DNA from: Acidobacteriota bacterium
GTDB lineage: Bacteria; Acidobacteriota; Vicinamibacteria; Vicinamibacterales; CAVVIG01
Reading direction: 5' to 3'
Length of the DNA stretch: 20,365 nucleotides
NCBI GenBank assembly: GCA_016195295.1
Contig: JACPZV010000116.1
Span: 1-20,365 of the forward strand
A program made the position numbers and the translations under genes. The notes below the pieces were generated by a model. It did not search any database. It was not told the origin of the DNA and saw nothing but the letters and a program-made list of their open reading frames with translations. Positions 13,532 through 20,365 of the stretch are shown one piece after another (within the stretch, counting starts at the first letter, position 1; each line of letters starts with the position of its first letter).

Positions 13532-14412
13532 GGGCTAAGGGCAAAGGGCTAGGGGCTGAGCCGCCGCGCGCCGGAGGTTCGTCCAGCCCTCAGCCCTCAG
13601 CCCTCAGCCCTTTCATTGCGCTCGTCCTGTCGGCGCTGATTCTTTTCGTGGCGCCCGCGGCGTTTTCCGCTAGCGTCCAGTCCCCAGCCTCCAGCCTCCC
13701 GGAATTGACCCAACCCGTGAACGACTTCGCGCACGTGGTGGACGGGGCGAGCGCGGCCGAGATCGATCGCATGAGTCGCGCGCTCGAGGCGGCGAGCGGC
13801 GACGTCGTCGTGGTCGCGACCGTGGCGACCGTCGAGCCGTACGGCGACATCAACGAGTACGCGGTGAAGCTGTTCGAGAACCACGGTCGCGGCCTCGGGG
13901 TGAAAGGCAAAGACAACGGCGTCTTGATCCTGCTCGCGATGACGGAACGGCGCGTACGGATCGAGGTCGGCTACGGTCTCGAACAGTGGATCACCGACGG
14001 CTATGCCGGTTCGACGAGCCGCGAGGTCATGACGCCCGAGTTCCGCGCCGGGCGCTACGGCGCCGGCCTGCGCGCGGGAGCCGAGCAGATCGTCGCGCGC
14101 ATCGCGCAAGCGCGCAACATCTCGATCGAAGGCGTCCGCGCGCCCCGCGTGACGGTCCACCCGACGCGCACGCCGCTGCCGGTGTCCATGCCGTTCCTCG
14201 TCTTCATCATTCTCTTGGTCATCAGCCGTCTCGGCGGCGGACCCGGAAGTCGTCCCCGCTTCTGGGGCGGCGGGGGATGGAGTGGATGGTCGAGCGGCGT
14301 CGGACCATTTGGCGGCGGCTGGACGGGCGGCGGCGGCGGGGGCTTCGGCGGAGGCTTTGGCGGGTTTGGCGGCGGCGGGAGCGGAGGTGGTGGCGGGGGA
14401 AGTAGCTGGTAA
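13528..14412 (+). CDS. TPM-domain membrane protein with glycine-rich tail
   Basis: Start GTG 13528 overlaps the preceding TGA (GTGA), a classic coupling arrangement; an earlier GTG at 13516 is possible. Residues 2-28 come from a heptamer repeat array and precede the signal or anchor segment FIALVLSALILFVAPAAFSA. The TPM (YgcG) domain spans about 60-195: VNDFAHVVD, DVVVVATVAT, GVLILLAMTERRVRIEVGYGLE in part, and ITDGYAG. Such domains, seen in plant thylakoid and bacterial proteins, have phosphatase-like or photosystem-repair roles. A second helix (about 219-234) is followed by a Gly/Trp/Phe-rich tail ending SGGGGGGSSW. TPM and LemA genes are frequent neighbours, as here. The length of about 294 residues is normal for the family. 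Confidence 0.9.
   Translation: MRAKGKGLGAEPPRAGGSSSPQPSALSPFIALVLSALILFVAPAAFSASVQSPASSLPELTQPVNDFAHVVDGASAAEIDRMSRALEAASGDVVVVATVATVEPYGDINEYAVKLFENHGRGLGVKGKDNGVLILLAMTERRVRIEVGYGLEQWITDGYAGSTSREVMTPEFRAGRYGAGLRAGAEQIVARIAQARNISIEGVRAPRVTVHPTRTPLPVSMPFLVFIILLVISRLGGGPGSRPRFWGGGGWSGWSSGVGPFGGGWTGGGGGGFGGGFGGFGGGGSGGGGGGSSW
13532..13612. repeat. Inverted heptamer arrays at the 5' end of the TPM gene
   Basis: Four 7-base units (GGGCTAA, GGGCAAA, GGGCTAG, GGGCTGA; 13532-13559) are followed, after a 25-base spacer, by four units on the opposite strand pattern (AGCCCTC three times, then AGCCCTT; 13585-13612). The arms can pair. The array begins right after the GTG start and encodes the unusual N-terminal tail (KGKGLGAEPP...SPQPSALSP), so it may control initiation. 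Confidence 0.85.
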
Positions 14413-14447
14413 AGTTAGAACTGAAAAGTGAGAACTTAGAAGTGAAG
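14413..14447. repeat. Five heptamer units between TPM and lemA
   Basis: The units AGTTAGA, ACTGAAA, AGTGAGA, ACTTAGA and AGTGAAG run in phase from the TPM stop codon. The last unit plus AGG forms the GAAGAGG ribosome site for lemA. This A-rich tract differs in composition from flanking coding DNA. Confidence 0.7.
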
Positions 14448-14456
14448 AGGACACAC

Positions 14457-15032
14457 ATGCACATCACACGAAGACACGCCGCGAGACTGGCGGTCATGGC
14501 GCTCGCGGCGTTGCCGCTGACCGGCTGCTCGTACAACACGTTCGTCAGCCAGGAAGAACAAATCAAGTCGCAGTGGGCGCAGGTGGAAAATCAGCTCCAG
14601 CGGCGCAACGACTTGATCCCCAATCTCGTCGAGACGACCAAGGGCTTCGCGCAGCACGAAGAAGCCGTCTACAAGGACATCGCCGACGCGCGGTCGCAGC
14701 TGCTCGCGGCGAAGTCGCCTGAAGAAACGATCACGGCCGCGAACCGCCAGACGTCCGCGCTCGGCCGGTTGTTGGCGGTGGTCGAGAATTACCCGCAGCT
14801 CAAGGCGAACGAGCAGTTCAATCGGTTGATGGACGAGCTCGCCGGCACCGAGAATCGCCTCGCCGTCGAGCGCATGCGCTACAACGAAAAAGTGCAGGCC
14901 TACGACACGTCGCGCCGGCAGTTCCCGGCCAACCTCACGGCGAAGCTGTTCAGCTTCAAGGAATATCCGTATTTCCAGGCGCCGCCCGACGCCAAGCAAG
15001 TCCCCAAGGTCAACTTCTCGAAACCGTCGTGA
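14457..15032 (+). CDS. lemA: LemA-family lipoprotein
   Basis: The 191-residue protein starts at ATG 14457 with GAAGAGG six bases upstream; a GTG at 14442 lies before that site and is not favoured. The lipoprotein signal peptide ends in the lipobox LTGC with lipidated Cys24. LemA features follow: YNTFVSQEEQIKSQWAQVENQLQRR in part, NDLIPNLVETTKGFAQHEE in part, then ARSQLLAA, LGRLLAVVENYPQLKANEQF in part, LMDELAGTENRLAVERMRYNEKV in part, and FPANLTAKLF. The fold is a helical bundle anchored in a membrane. Its molecular role is poorly known. It is encoded directly after a TPM gene, matching the common TPM-LemA pairing and suggesting joint action at the envelope. Confidence 0.95.
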   Translation: MHITRRHAARLAVMALAALPLTGCSYNTFVSQEEQIKSQWAQVENQLQRRNDLIPNLVETTKGFAQHEEAVYKDIADARSQLLAAKSPEETITAANRQTSALGRLLAVVENYPQLKANEQFNRLMDELAGTENRLAVERMRYNEKVQAYDTSRRQFPANLTAKLFSFKEYPYFQAPPDAKQVPKVNFSKPS

Positions 15033-15036
15033 TAAT

Positions 15037-15101
15037 GGGGACGGGTCTCGGTACACCGACTCCCGTCCCCCGTGCGTACAGTACGTACCGAGATCCGTCC
15101 C
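15037..15101 (+). promoter_or_regulatory. Mutually exclusive hairpins before the cytochrome gene
   Basis: Hairpin A pairs GGGGACGGG (15037-15045) with CCCGTCCCC (15062-15070). Hairpin B pairs the 17 bases 15038-15054 with 15085-15101, complete except for one G-U pair. Both use the same left arm, so only one can form. Hairpin B ends at the base before ATG 15102 and would hide the initiation region; hairpin A would leave it free. Whether this is a switch or a dispersed palindromic repeat cannot be told from one copy. Confidence 0.5.
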
Positions 15102-16031
15102 ATGATTACAGTGTTCCCATGGGAACGGCGGCTGTGGAGCGGCGGTCCGTGGCGATTGGGCCGGCGAATCGCCTGCGAGCGCTATTTGCTCACAGACGTC
15201 CGGCTGGTCCGCACCACGCGCGGCACTCCCGCCCGCATTGACGAGCTGGCACTCGACGACATTGCCGAGGTGCGCCGCGAGGAGTCGCGCGTCGATCGAC
15301 TGCTCGGCACGTCAACCGTCATCGTGTACGGGCGCCGCCACGCGACGCCCATTGTCCTCACCAGCGTCCGCCGAGGCGCGCAGCTCGCGGCACTCCTCGA
15401 GCTCATCGGCAGTGATCCTTACGCGCCGCTCGACCCCGACGCCGTTCAGGCCGCGCTCGCCTGGGAGCCACGTCTCCCGACGGGCTTCCTGCGTGAAGCG
15501 CTCGGAGGGTTCGTGGCCGTTCTCCTCGCGATTGCGGGCGTCGCGATCGGACTGCACGGCCGAGCGATCGCCGTGACCTACGCGCCGGACGATGCGATAG
15601 CGCCGAACGGTCAGAAGAAGCCCCAGGCCGAGATCCGGCGGTACATGGAGACGGACGTCATGCCGTGGGCGCGCGCGACGCTCGGCCGCATCAAGGGCGG
15701 ACCCGATCGCATCAGTTGTGAAACGTGCCACGGCGCGAACGCGGACGCGCGGAACTGGCAGATGCCGGCAGTCGCGGCGCTGCCGCAGCCCGACGTGCGG
15801 GAGCGCGGCTGGGAGATCTACTCGGCGGGCATGGATGCCCAGATGCGAAACGCCATCTACGGCTACGTCGCCGAATCGGAGAACCAGGCCAAGGCGGGCT
15901 ACATGCGCGAGGTCGTCGTGCCGGGCATGGCGCGGCTGCTCCATCGACCCGCGTACGACTTTACACGGTCCTACGAGTACAACTTCGCGAGAAACGCACT
16001 CGGCTGTTATCACTGTCACCGGGTGAAGTGA
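15102..16031 (+). CDS. bPH2-like domain fused to a di-heme cytochrome c
   Basis: Start ATG 15102 gives 309 residues. The N-terminal part (about 1-103) resembles bacterial PH (bPH2/YdbS-like) domains: ERYLLTDVRLVRTTRG, IDELALDDIAEV, RLLGTSTVIVYG, PIVLTSV. A single membrane helix at about 133-151 (EALGGFVAVLLAIAGVAIGL in part) follows. The C-terminal part has two haem c sites, CETCH (206-210) and CYHCH (302-306, next to the C-terminus). The arrangement places the PH domain in the cytoplasm and the haems in the periplasm if the helix is oriented as usual. Electron transfer is the expected role; partner and haem sixth ligands are unknown. The junction contains no repeat or frame break, so the fusion appears real. 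It follows lemA by 69 bases. Confidence 0.8.
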   Translation: MITVFPWERRLWSGGPWRLGRRIACERYLLTDVRLVRTTRGTPARIDELALDDIAEVRREESRVDRLLGTSTVIVYGRRHATPIVLTSVRRGAQLAALLELIGSDPYAPLDPDAVQAALAWEPRLPTGFLREALGGFVAVLLAIAGVAIGLHGRAIAVTYAPDDAIAPNGQKKPQAEIRRYMETDVMPWARATLGRIKGGPDRISCETCHGANADARNWQMPAVAALPQPDVRERGWEIYSAGMDAQMRNAIYGYVAESENQAKAGYMREVVVPGMARLLHRPAYDFTRSYEYNFARNALGCYHCHRVK

Positions 16032-16052
16032 CTGGTGGCTGGTGGCTGGTGG
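16032..16052. repeat. Three tandem CTGGTGG heptamers
   Basis: Three perfect copies of CTGGTGG directly follow the cytochrome TGA stop. The rest of the 80-base gap up to 16111 holds a GGAGGGAGG ribosome site for the next gene and no recognisable promoter. Confidence 0.9.
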
Positions 16053-16111
16053 ACTTTGGCCACATCGACTGCTAAGGTGATGCGACTCTGAACGCGCGGA
16101 GGGAGGATCGC

Positions 16112-18172
16112 ATGCTGTCCACCGTGTCGAAGATCGCCCGCGTCGCCTTGTTGCTTGGCCTCTCGGCATCACCGCTCTCGGCGGAAGTCGTTCGCATCGA
16201 CGTCCAGTCGCGCGCCGATCTGCTGGGCGGGCAGGCGTTCGGCGCCGCCGGCCCTTACGAAAAGCTCTCCGGCAAGATTTTCTTTGCCGTCGATCCGTCG
16301 CTGCCCGCGAACCGGATCGTGACCGACCTCGACAGGGCGCCGCGCAACGCCGCCGGCAAGGTCGAGTTCTCGTCTGATTTCTTCCTTATCAAACCGAAGC
16401 GGATCGAGCGCGGCAATGGCGCCGTCCTCTACGAGGTCTCCAATCGCGGCGGCAAGGGGATGCTGGGTTTCTTCAATCACGCAACGGGAAGCCTCGACCC
16501 GGGCTCGGCAGCCGACATGGGCGACGGCTTCCTGATGACGCAAGGCTTCACGCTGCTGTGGGTGGGCTGGCAGTTCGACGTGCCGCGGCGTCAGGGACTG
16601 GTGCGCGTGTATCCGCCGATCCCCACCGAGAACGGCCGGCCGATCCAGGGACTGGTGCGCAGCGATTTCGTCGTCACCGAGAAGGAGACCGATCACTCGC
16701 TCGCCGATCGCGATCACGCGGCGTACGCCGTCGTGAATCCCAACGCGCCGGAAAACGTGATGACCGTGCGGGACTCGGTCGAGGGGCCGCGCCGGATCGT
16801 GCCCCGCGATCAGTGGAGCTTCGGCCGCGTCGAGGGCGGCAAGGTCGTCTCTGATCCGACGCGCGTTCACCTCGCGGCGAAGTTCGAGCCGGGCAAGATC
16901 TACGAGGTGGTGTACACCGCGCAAGATCCGCCGATCGTCGGCCTCGGGCCCGCGGCCATCCGCGACGTCATCTCGATGCTGAAGTACAAGTCGGCCGATC
17001 CATTGGCGATTCCGTCCGCGGCGATCACCCGGGCGCTGGCGTTCGGCGTCTCGCAGAGCGGCCGCTTTCTTCGCACGTACCTGTATTACGGGTTCAATCG
17101 AGACGAGGGCAATCGCAAAGTATTCGACGGCGTCATCGCCCACGTGGCGGGCGCCGGCCGCGGCAGCTTCAACCACCGGTTCGCGCAGCCGTCGAGGGAT
17201 GGACACCCGTACCTCAACTTTTTCTATCCGACGGACATCTTCCCCTTCACCGACATCGCACAGAAAGATCCGGAGACGGGCGCGACCGATGGACTGCTGA
17301 CGCACGCCGCCTCGCCGGATCTGTTACCGAAGATCTTCTACACGAACTCGGAATACGAGTACTGGGGGCGCGCCGCGTCGCTCATTCACACGACGATAGA
17401 CGCGCGAGCGGACGCGCCGCTCATGGACAACGTGCGGATCTATCTGCTGACCGCGGGCCAGCACGGTCCCGGCGTGTTTCCGCCGACGCAGACGATCGGC
17501 CAGCAGCGCAACAACCCGCTCGACTACCGCTGGGCCATGAAAGCGCTCCTGCTCGCCATGGATCGCTGGACGGCGAACGGCACGGCTCCGCCACCGAGCC
17601 GCTATCCGCGCGTGGCGGACGGCACGCTCGTGCCGCCGGATCGCCTTCGGTTCCCGACCGTCTCCGGCGTGACCACGTCGACCGCGGTCCACCGCGCGTA
17701 TCGCGCCGACTACGGGCCGCGGTTCGCGACCGAAGGCATCGTCACGGTCGAGCCGCCGCGCATCGGCACGGCGTTTCCCATCCTGGTTCCGCAAGTCGAT
17801 GCGGACGGCAACGGCATCGCGGGCGTGAGGATGCCCGAGCTTTCCGTTCCGCTCGCCACCTACACCGGGTGGAATCTCTTCAACGATCGGTCCGGGCCGA
17901 CCGACGCGCTCTCCAGCATGCAGGGGTCCTACATTCCGCTCGCGCGATCCAGCGCCGAGCGGAAGCGGACCGCCGATCCGCGCCCGTCGGTGGAGGAGCG
18001 ATATCGCGACAAAGATCAGTACGTCGGGTTGGTCACCAAAGCCGCGTTGGATCTGATCGACCAGGGGTTTCTGCTGCCTGAGGATCTGGCGGTCGTCGTG
18101 CGAAACGCGGGCCGTCACTGGGACTACGCGGTGACAGGGGCGTCCTCGTCCACCGCTCAACGCGATCGATAG
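16112..18172 (+). CDS. Secreted alpha/beta hydrolase of the Abhydrolase_10 type
   Basis: The 686-residue protein has a strong GGAGGGAGG ribosome site 7-15 bases before ATG 16112 and a signal peptide (residues 1-24, SASPLSA). The early segment (VVRIDVQSRADLLGGQAFGAAGPYEKLSG in part) is typical of this large hydrolase family. The nucleophile elbow is FGVSQSGRFLR at 311-321 with Ser314 as probable nucleophile, in the form seen in tannase and feruloyl-esterase relatives. Candidate acid and base residues follow in the region to about 460 (for example LLTAGQHGPG near 448), but I cannot assign them securely. A C-terminal portion (about 560-640) is family-specific. Substrate is unknown; an ester is likely. 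It is followed by a secreted metallo-hydrolase. Confidence 0.88.
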   Translation: MLSTVSKIARVALLLGLSASPLSAEVVRIDVQSRADLLGGQAFGAAGPYEKLSGKIFFAVDPSLPANRIVTDLDRAPRNAAGKVEFSSDFFLIKPKRIERGNGAVLYEVSNRGGKGMLGFFNHATGSLDPGSAADMGDGFLMTQGFTLLWVGWQFDVPRRQGLVRVYPPIPTENGRPIQGLVRSDFVVTEKETDHSLADRDHAAYAVVNPNAPENVMTVRDSVEGPRRIVPRDQWSFGRVEGGKVVSDPTRVHLAAKFEPGKIYEVVYTAQDPPIVGLGPAAIRDVISMLKYKSADPLAIPSAAITRALAFGVSQSGRFLRTYLYYGFNRDEGNRKVFDGVIAHVAGAGRGSFNHRFAQPSRDGHPYLNFFYPTDIFPFTDIAQKDPETGATDGLLTHAASPDLLPKIFYTNSEYEYWGRAASLIHTTIDARADAPLMDNVRIYLLTAGQHGPGVFPPTQTIGQQRNNPLDYRWAMKALLLAMDRWTANGTAPPPSRYPRVADGTLVPPDRLRFPTVSGVTTSTAVHRAYRADYGPRFATEGIVTVEPPRIGTAFPILVPQVDADGNGIAGVRMPELSVPLATYTGWNLFNDRSGPTDALSSMQGSYIPLARSSAERKRTADPRPSVEERYRDKDQYVGLVTKAALDLIDQGFLLPEDLAVVVRNAGRHWDYAVTGASSSTAQRDR

Positions 18173-18178
18173 TGTGAT

Positions 18179-18231
18179 GTAGGGCGAGCCTTTCAGGCGA
18201 GCCGGCGCGCTCGGCTGAAGCCTCGCGCTAC
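18179..18231. repeat. GTAG...CTAC-bounded repeat pair
   Basis: The element starts GTAGGGCGAGCC and ends GCGCTAC. Its left half has a direct repeat of GGCGAGCC instead of an intact stem. The right half can form a GGCTGAAGCC hairpin. The boundaries match the doublets at 1918-1975 and 19304-19360, so it looks like a variant or decayed member. It lies in the leader of the metallo-hydrolase gene. Confidence 0.65.
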
Positions 18232-18243
18232 AAAGGAGGCGTC

Positions 18244-19293
18244 ATGCGCGCGTTCATCGCCGCTCTCTTCGTCGCGATCCTGGCCGGCATGATGTGGATG
18301 GATGGCCGCGCGCAAAGCGCCGGGCCGATCGTCAGCGGCGCGCACCGCTTCGAGAAAGTGACCGAGGGCGTGTACTACGCCACGGCGTCCGGCACGATGA
18401 ACGTCGGCGCCAACTCGCCGATTCTCGTCAACGACGATGAAGCGCTCGTGATCGATTCCGAGATCACGCCGGCCGCAGCGCGCGCGCTGGTGGCCGACCT
18501 CAAGGCGATCACGAACAAGCCGGTGCGCTACGTCGTCGACTCGCACTATCACTACGACCATTCGTTCGGCAACCAGATCTTCGGACCCGAGGTCCAGGTG
18601 ATCGGCCACGACAACACGCGGCGACGGATGCTCACCAATGTGATGGAGCAGTACACCTATCTGAGCAGCGTGCAGCCGGTGCCCGCCCGCGTCGAGGCGC
18701 TGAAGCAGCGCATCGCGCAGGAATCGGATCCCCAGCAGAAAGCCGCGCTCGAGCGTCAGGTGGCGAACTCGCTGGCTTATCTGGAGCAGGTGAAGGAAAT
18801 CAAAGTGACGCCGCCGGCCGTCACGTTCAACGACACGATGACGCTCGTGCGCGGCGGGCGCGAGCTTCGACTCTTGTATCTCGGCCGCGGACACACGGAC
18901 ACGGACGTCGTTGTCTTCCTGCCGAAGGAGCGGATCGTCTGCACGGGCGATCTGATGGAATCGGTGATTTCGTACGCGGGCGACGCGTACGCGGAGGAGT
19001 GGATCGCGACGCTCGACAAGCTGCGGGCGCTCGACTTCGACACGGTCATGCCGGGACACGGCGTCGTGTTCAGAGGGAAGACCAAGATCGAGGCGTTCCA
19101 AAAGTACCTGCGCGACGTGATCACGCAGGTCACGGCGCTGCGCAAGCAGGGGTTGTCCCCAGACGAGGCGGCGCAGAAGGTGGACATGACCGCCTATCGA
19201 AACGAGTTCGCGTCAATCCGTGGCGTCGGCATCGACCCCGCGGCCGTGCGGCGAATCTATCAGCTCGCGGATCACCCTGAGCCCGCGCGCTGA
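18244..19293 (+). CDS. Secreted metallo-beta-lactamase-fold hydrolase
   Basis: AAAGGAGG four bases before ATG 18244 marks the start. A signal peptide covers about residues 1-23. The di-metal MBL site is complete: HYHYDH at 101-106 (His101, His103, Asp105, His106), His217 in GRGHTDTD, Asp236 in CTGDLM and His272 in PGHG. A helical insert at about 125-190 (MLTNVMEQYTYL, VEALKQRIAQE, LERQVANSLAYLEQVKE in part) separates the second and third motifs and may shape substrate access. The length of 349 residues suits a periplasmic MBL hydrolase, not a classic beta-lactamase (about 250-290). Substrate is unknown. Co-direction with the preceding secreted hydrolase suggests joint processing of an external substrate, which is inference. 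Confidence 0.92.
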   Translation: MRAFIAALFVAILAGMMWMDGRAQSAGPIVSGAHRFEKVTEGVYYATASGTMNVGANSPILVNDDEALVIDSEITPAAARALVADLKAITNKPVRYVVDSHYHYDHSFGNQIFGPEVQVIGHDNTRRRMLTNVMEQYTYLSSVQPVPARVEALKQRIAQESDPQQKAALERQVANSLAYLEQVKEIKVTPPAVTFNDTMTLVRGGRELRLLYLGRGHTDTDVVVFLPKERIVCTGDLMESVISYAGDAYAEEWIATLDKLRALDFDTVMPGHGVVFRGKTKIEAFQKYLRDVITQVTALRKQGLSPDEAAQKVDMTAYRNEFASIRGVGIDPAAVRRIYQLADHPEPAR

Positions 19294-19303
19294 CAGACGA
19301 CCT

Positions 19304-19408
19304 GTAGGCCGGGTCCTTCCGGACCCGGCGTCAAGGCGGGTCCAAAAGGACCCGCCCTACGCTACTGCCGGAGAGACGATTTGTAGGCCGGGTCCTTCCG
19401 GACCCGGC
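19304..19408. repeat. Three GTAG hairpin repeats at a convergent junction
   Basis: A direct copy (19304-19329, GGCCGGGTCC/GGACCCGGC), an inverted copy (19335-19360, GGCGGGTCC/GGACCCGCC, ending CCCTAC) and another direct copy (19383-19408). The first and last are identical over the whole unit. Base changes in one arm are matched in the other. They fill the gap between the MBL gene and the stop codon of the NHL gene. Confidence 0.88.
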
Positions 19409-19409
19409 T

Positions 19410-20365
19410 TTAGCGCAGCGTGACCTTCTGCGCGCGCCAGTTCCAGACCTCGCCGACCCAGAGCGTGTTTTCCGTCCGGCAATCAATCGCGTTCACCATG
19501 CCGAACTCCCTCGGCATCTTCCCCGCTCTGCCGAACTTGCCGACGACCTGTCCGGTCAGGCGAACCTTGTAGATCTCGCCGTGATCCATGCTCTCGGGAT
19601 CGTTCGAGTTCGAACTGTAGAGGTACTGCGTCGATCCGCCTGAAATGCAGATCGCCTGCGGCGTGCCGATGTTCGTGATCTGCGACTTGAACATGCCGTC
19701 GCCGTCGAAGACCTGAATGCGGTTGTTCCCCGAGTCCGCGACGTAGACGTTGCCGGCGGCGTCGGCCGCAATCCCGCGAATCTTGTTGAACTGGCCCTGC
19801 CCCGATCCGGTCTGGCCCCACGACTTCAGAAAGTCGCCGTCCTTGTTGAACTTCGCCACGCGGTTGTTCGTGCCGAAGCCGTCCGCGACGTAGATGTTGC
19901 CGGCGCGATCCCACGTCACGTCCGCCGGGTAGCTGAAGCTGTCGCCGGGAATGCCGGCGCCGGGCGTGCCGCCGCGTCCACCTCGTCCGCCGCCCTCGCC
20001 GCGCCCGCCGGCGGCCGCGCCTTCGGGTATCACGCCGCCGCGCGCCGGAACGCCCGGCCCGGGCCGCACGTTGATATTTTCAGGTTTTCTGCCGAGCACG
20101 AGCTGGAAGCGGCCGTCGGCGTCGAACTTCACGACCTGATTCGATCCGGCGTCGACGATCCAGATGTTGTCCTGCGGATCGACGCGCACCTGCTGAGCGA
20201 AGTTGACCGCGTACACGCCCTGTCCGATCTCCTTCACGAACTTGCCGGTCTGATCGAACTGAAACAGCCGCGACCCGCCGTGATAGAACGTGCGTTCGTC
20301 ACCAAGCGTGGCCACGGCGTGGCCGGTGCGTGCATAGACGAAGACGTGCCCCTTCGAGTTGGTCG
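19410..20365 (-). CDS. NHL-repeat beta-propeller protein, N-terminus outside window
   Basis: The frame is open to the window edge (about 317 codons shown). An internal GTG at 20315 is not a likely start because propeller sequence (KGHVFVYARTGHAVATLGDE in part) continues upstream of it. Repeating NHL units are clear: VRVDPQDNIWIVDAGSNQVVKFD in part, VTWDRAGNIYVADGFGTNNRVAKF in part, IAADAAGNVYVADSGNNRIQVFD in part, and a last blade near the C-terminus. These form a six-bladed propeller, usually exported and used for binding or as a lyase scaffold. A Gly/Arg-rich insertion encoded at about 19945-20040 (RGEGGGRGGRGG) interrupts the blades. The stop TAA lies next to the inverted GTAG repeat cluster. 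The N-terminus and any signal peptide are unseen. Confidence 0.88.
   Translation of the reverse strand, partial: TNSKGHVFVYARTGHAVATLGDERTFYHGGSRLFQFDQTGKFVKEIGQGVYAVNFAQQVRVDPQDNIWIVDAGSNQVVKFDADGRFQLVLGRKPENINVRPGPGVPARGGVIPEGAAAGGRGEGGGRGGRGGTPGAGIPGDSFSYPADVTWDRAGNIYVADGFGTNNRVAKFNKDGDFLKSWGQTGSGQGQFNKIRGIAADAAGNVYVADSGNNRIQVFDGDGMFKSQITNIGTPQAICISGGSTQYLYSSNSNDPESMDHGEIYKVRLTGQVVGKFGRAGKMPREFGMVNAIDCRTENTLWVGEVWNWRAQKVTLR

Noticed and set aside
14220..14411. Glycine-rich end of the TPM gene as a frameshift artefact
   Set aside because: Gly-rich tails ending in GGGGxSW-like sequence are normal for TPM/YgcG proteins.
1..20365. tRNA, rRNA, prophage or complete insertion sequence
   Set aside because: No cloverleaf, rRNA core, transposase, integrase or phage structural gene was recognised in either strand.

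Overview
The window is high-GC bacterial DNA with a mixed gene content: secreted hydrolases, DUF3471, NHL and TPM/LemA proteins, a stand-alone LigD phosphoesterase domain, and a bPH2-cytochrome c protein. Small hairpin repeats beginning with GTAG and heptanucleotide-phased tracts sit at many gene junctions. This combination suggests a soil Acidobacteriota bacterium, most likely Vicinamibacteria. The taxon is inferred from gene families and repeat style; no rRNA or other marker gene is present.

Layout. 1-2637: a truncated secreted alpha/beta hydrolase (-), a tandem-cupin protein (+), GTAG repeats, and a tandem DUF3471 protein (-). 2638-2903: a structured non-coding stretch. 2904-6244: two damaged redox genes in divergent orientation, a type II NADH dehydrogenase with a frameshift and a molybdopterin oxidoreductase missing an N-terminal segment at a 17-base A tract. 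6325-9497: a minus-strand block of radical SAM protein, ATP-grasp ligase and YggX. 9548-11014: a POT-family peptide transporter, divergent from that block. 11142-12755: a LigD-type 3'-phosphoesterase (+) and a damaged yvcK (-), convergent. 12773-16031: a plus-strand run of a nucleotidyltransferase-like protein, a TPM protein, LemA, and a PH-domain di-heme cytochrome c. 16112-19293: a large secreted alpha/beta hydrolase and a secreted metallo-beta-lactamase-fold hydrolase. 19410-20365: an NHL beta-propeller protein (-) running off the window.

The most notable result is the radical SAM gene. Its apparent TGA stop at 8103-8105 is very probably a selenocysteine codon. Reading through gives the exact tail Cys-Sec-Ala-Glu-Pro, the hallmark of CUAEP/CCAEP-tail radical SAM (seleno)proteins, and then a true stop at 8067-8069. 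A hairpin with a GGU-containing apical loop lies 12 bases after the TGA, as expected of a bacterial SECIS element. The gene is followed by an ATP-grasp enzyme resembling L-amino-acid ligases and lies divergently from a di/tripeptide transporter, so a peptide-related pathway is a reasonable but unproven reading.

The second theme is repeats. About fourteen GTAG-headed hairpins resemble REP elements of the kind linked to REP-associated tyrosine transposases. At least seven tracts are phased at 7 bases. Members of both families lie inside reading frames (radical SAM, ATP-grasp, ndh, TPM) without breaking them, and one repeat supplies a stop codon. Three genes (ndh, the molybdopterin oxidoreductase, yvcK) carry frame breaks or internal losses, which could be real decay or assembly error.
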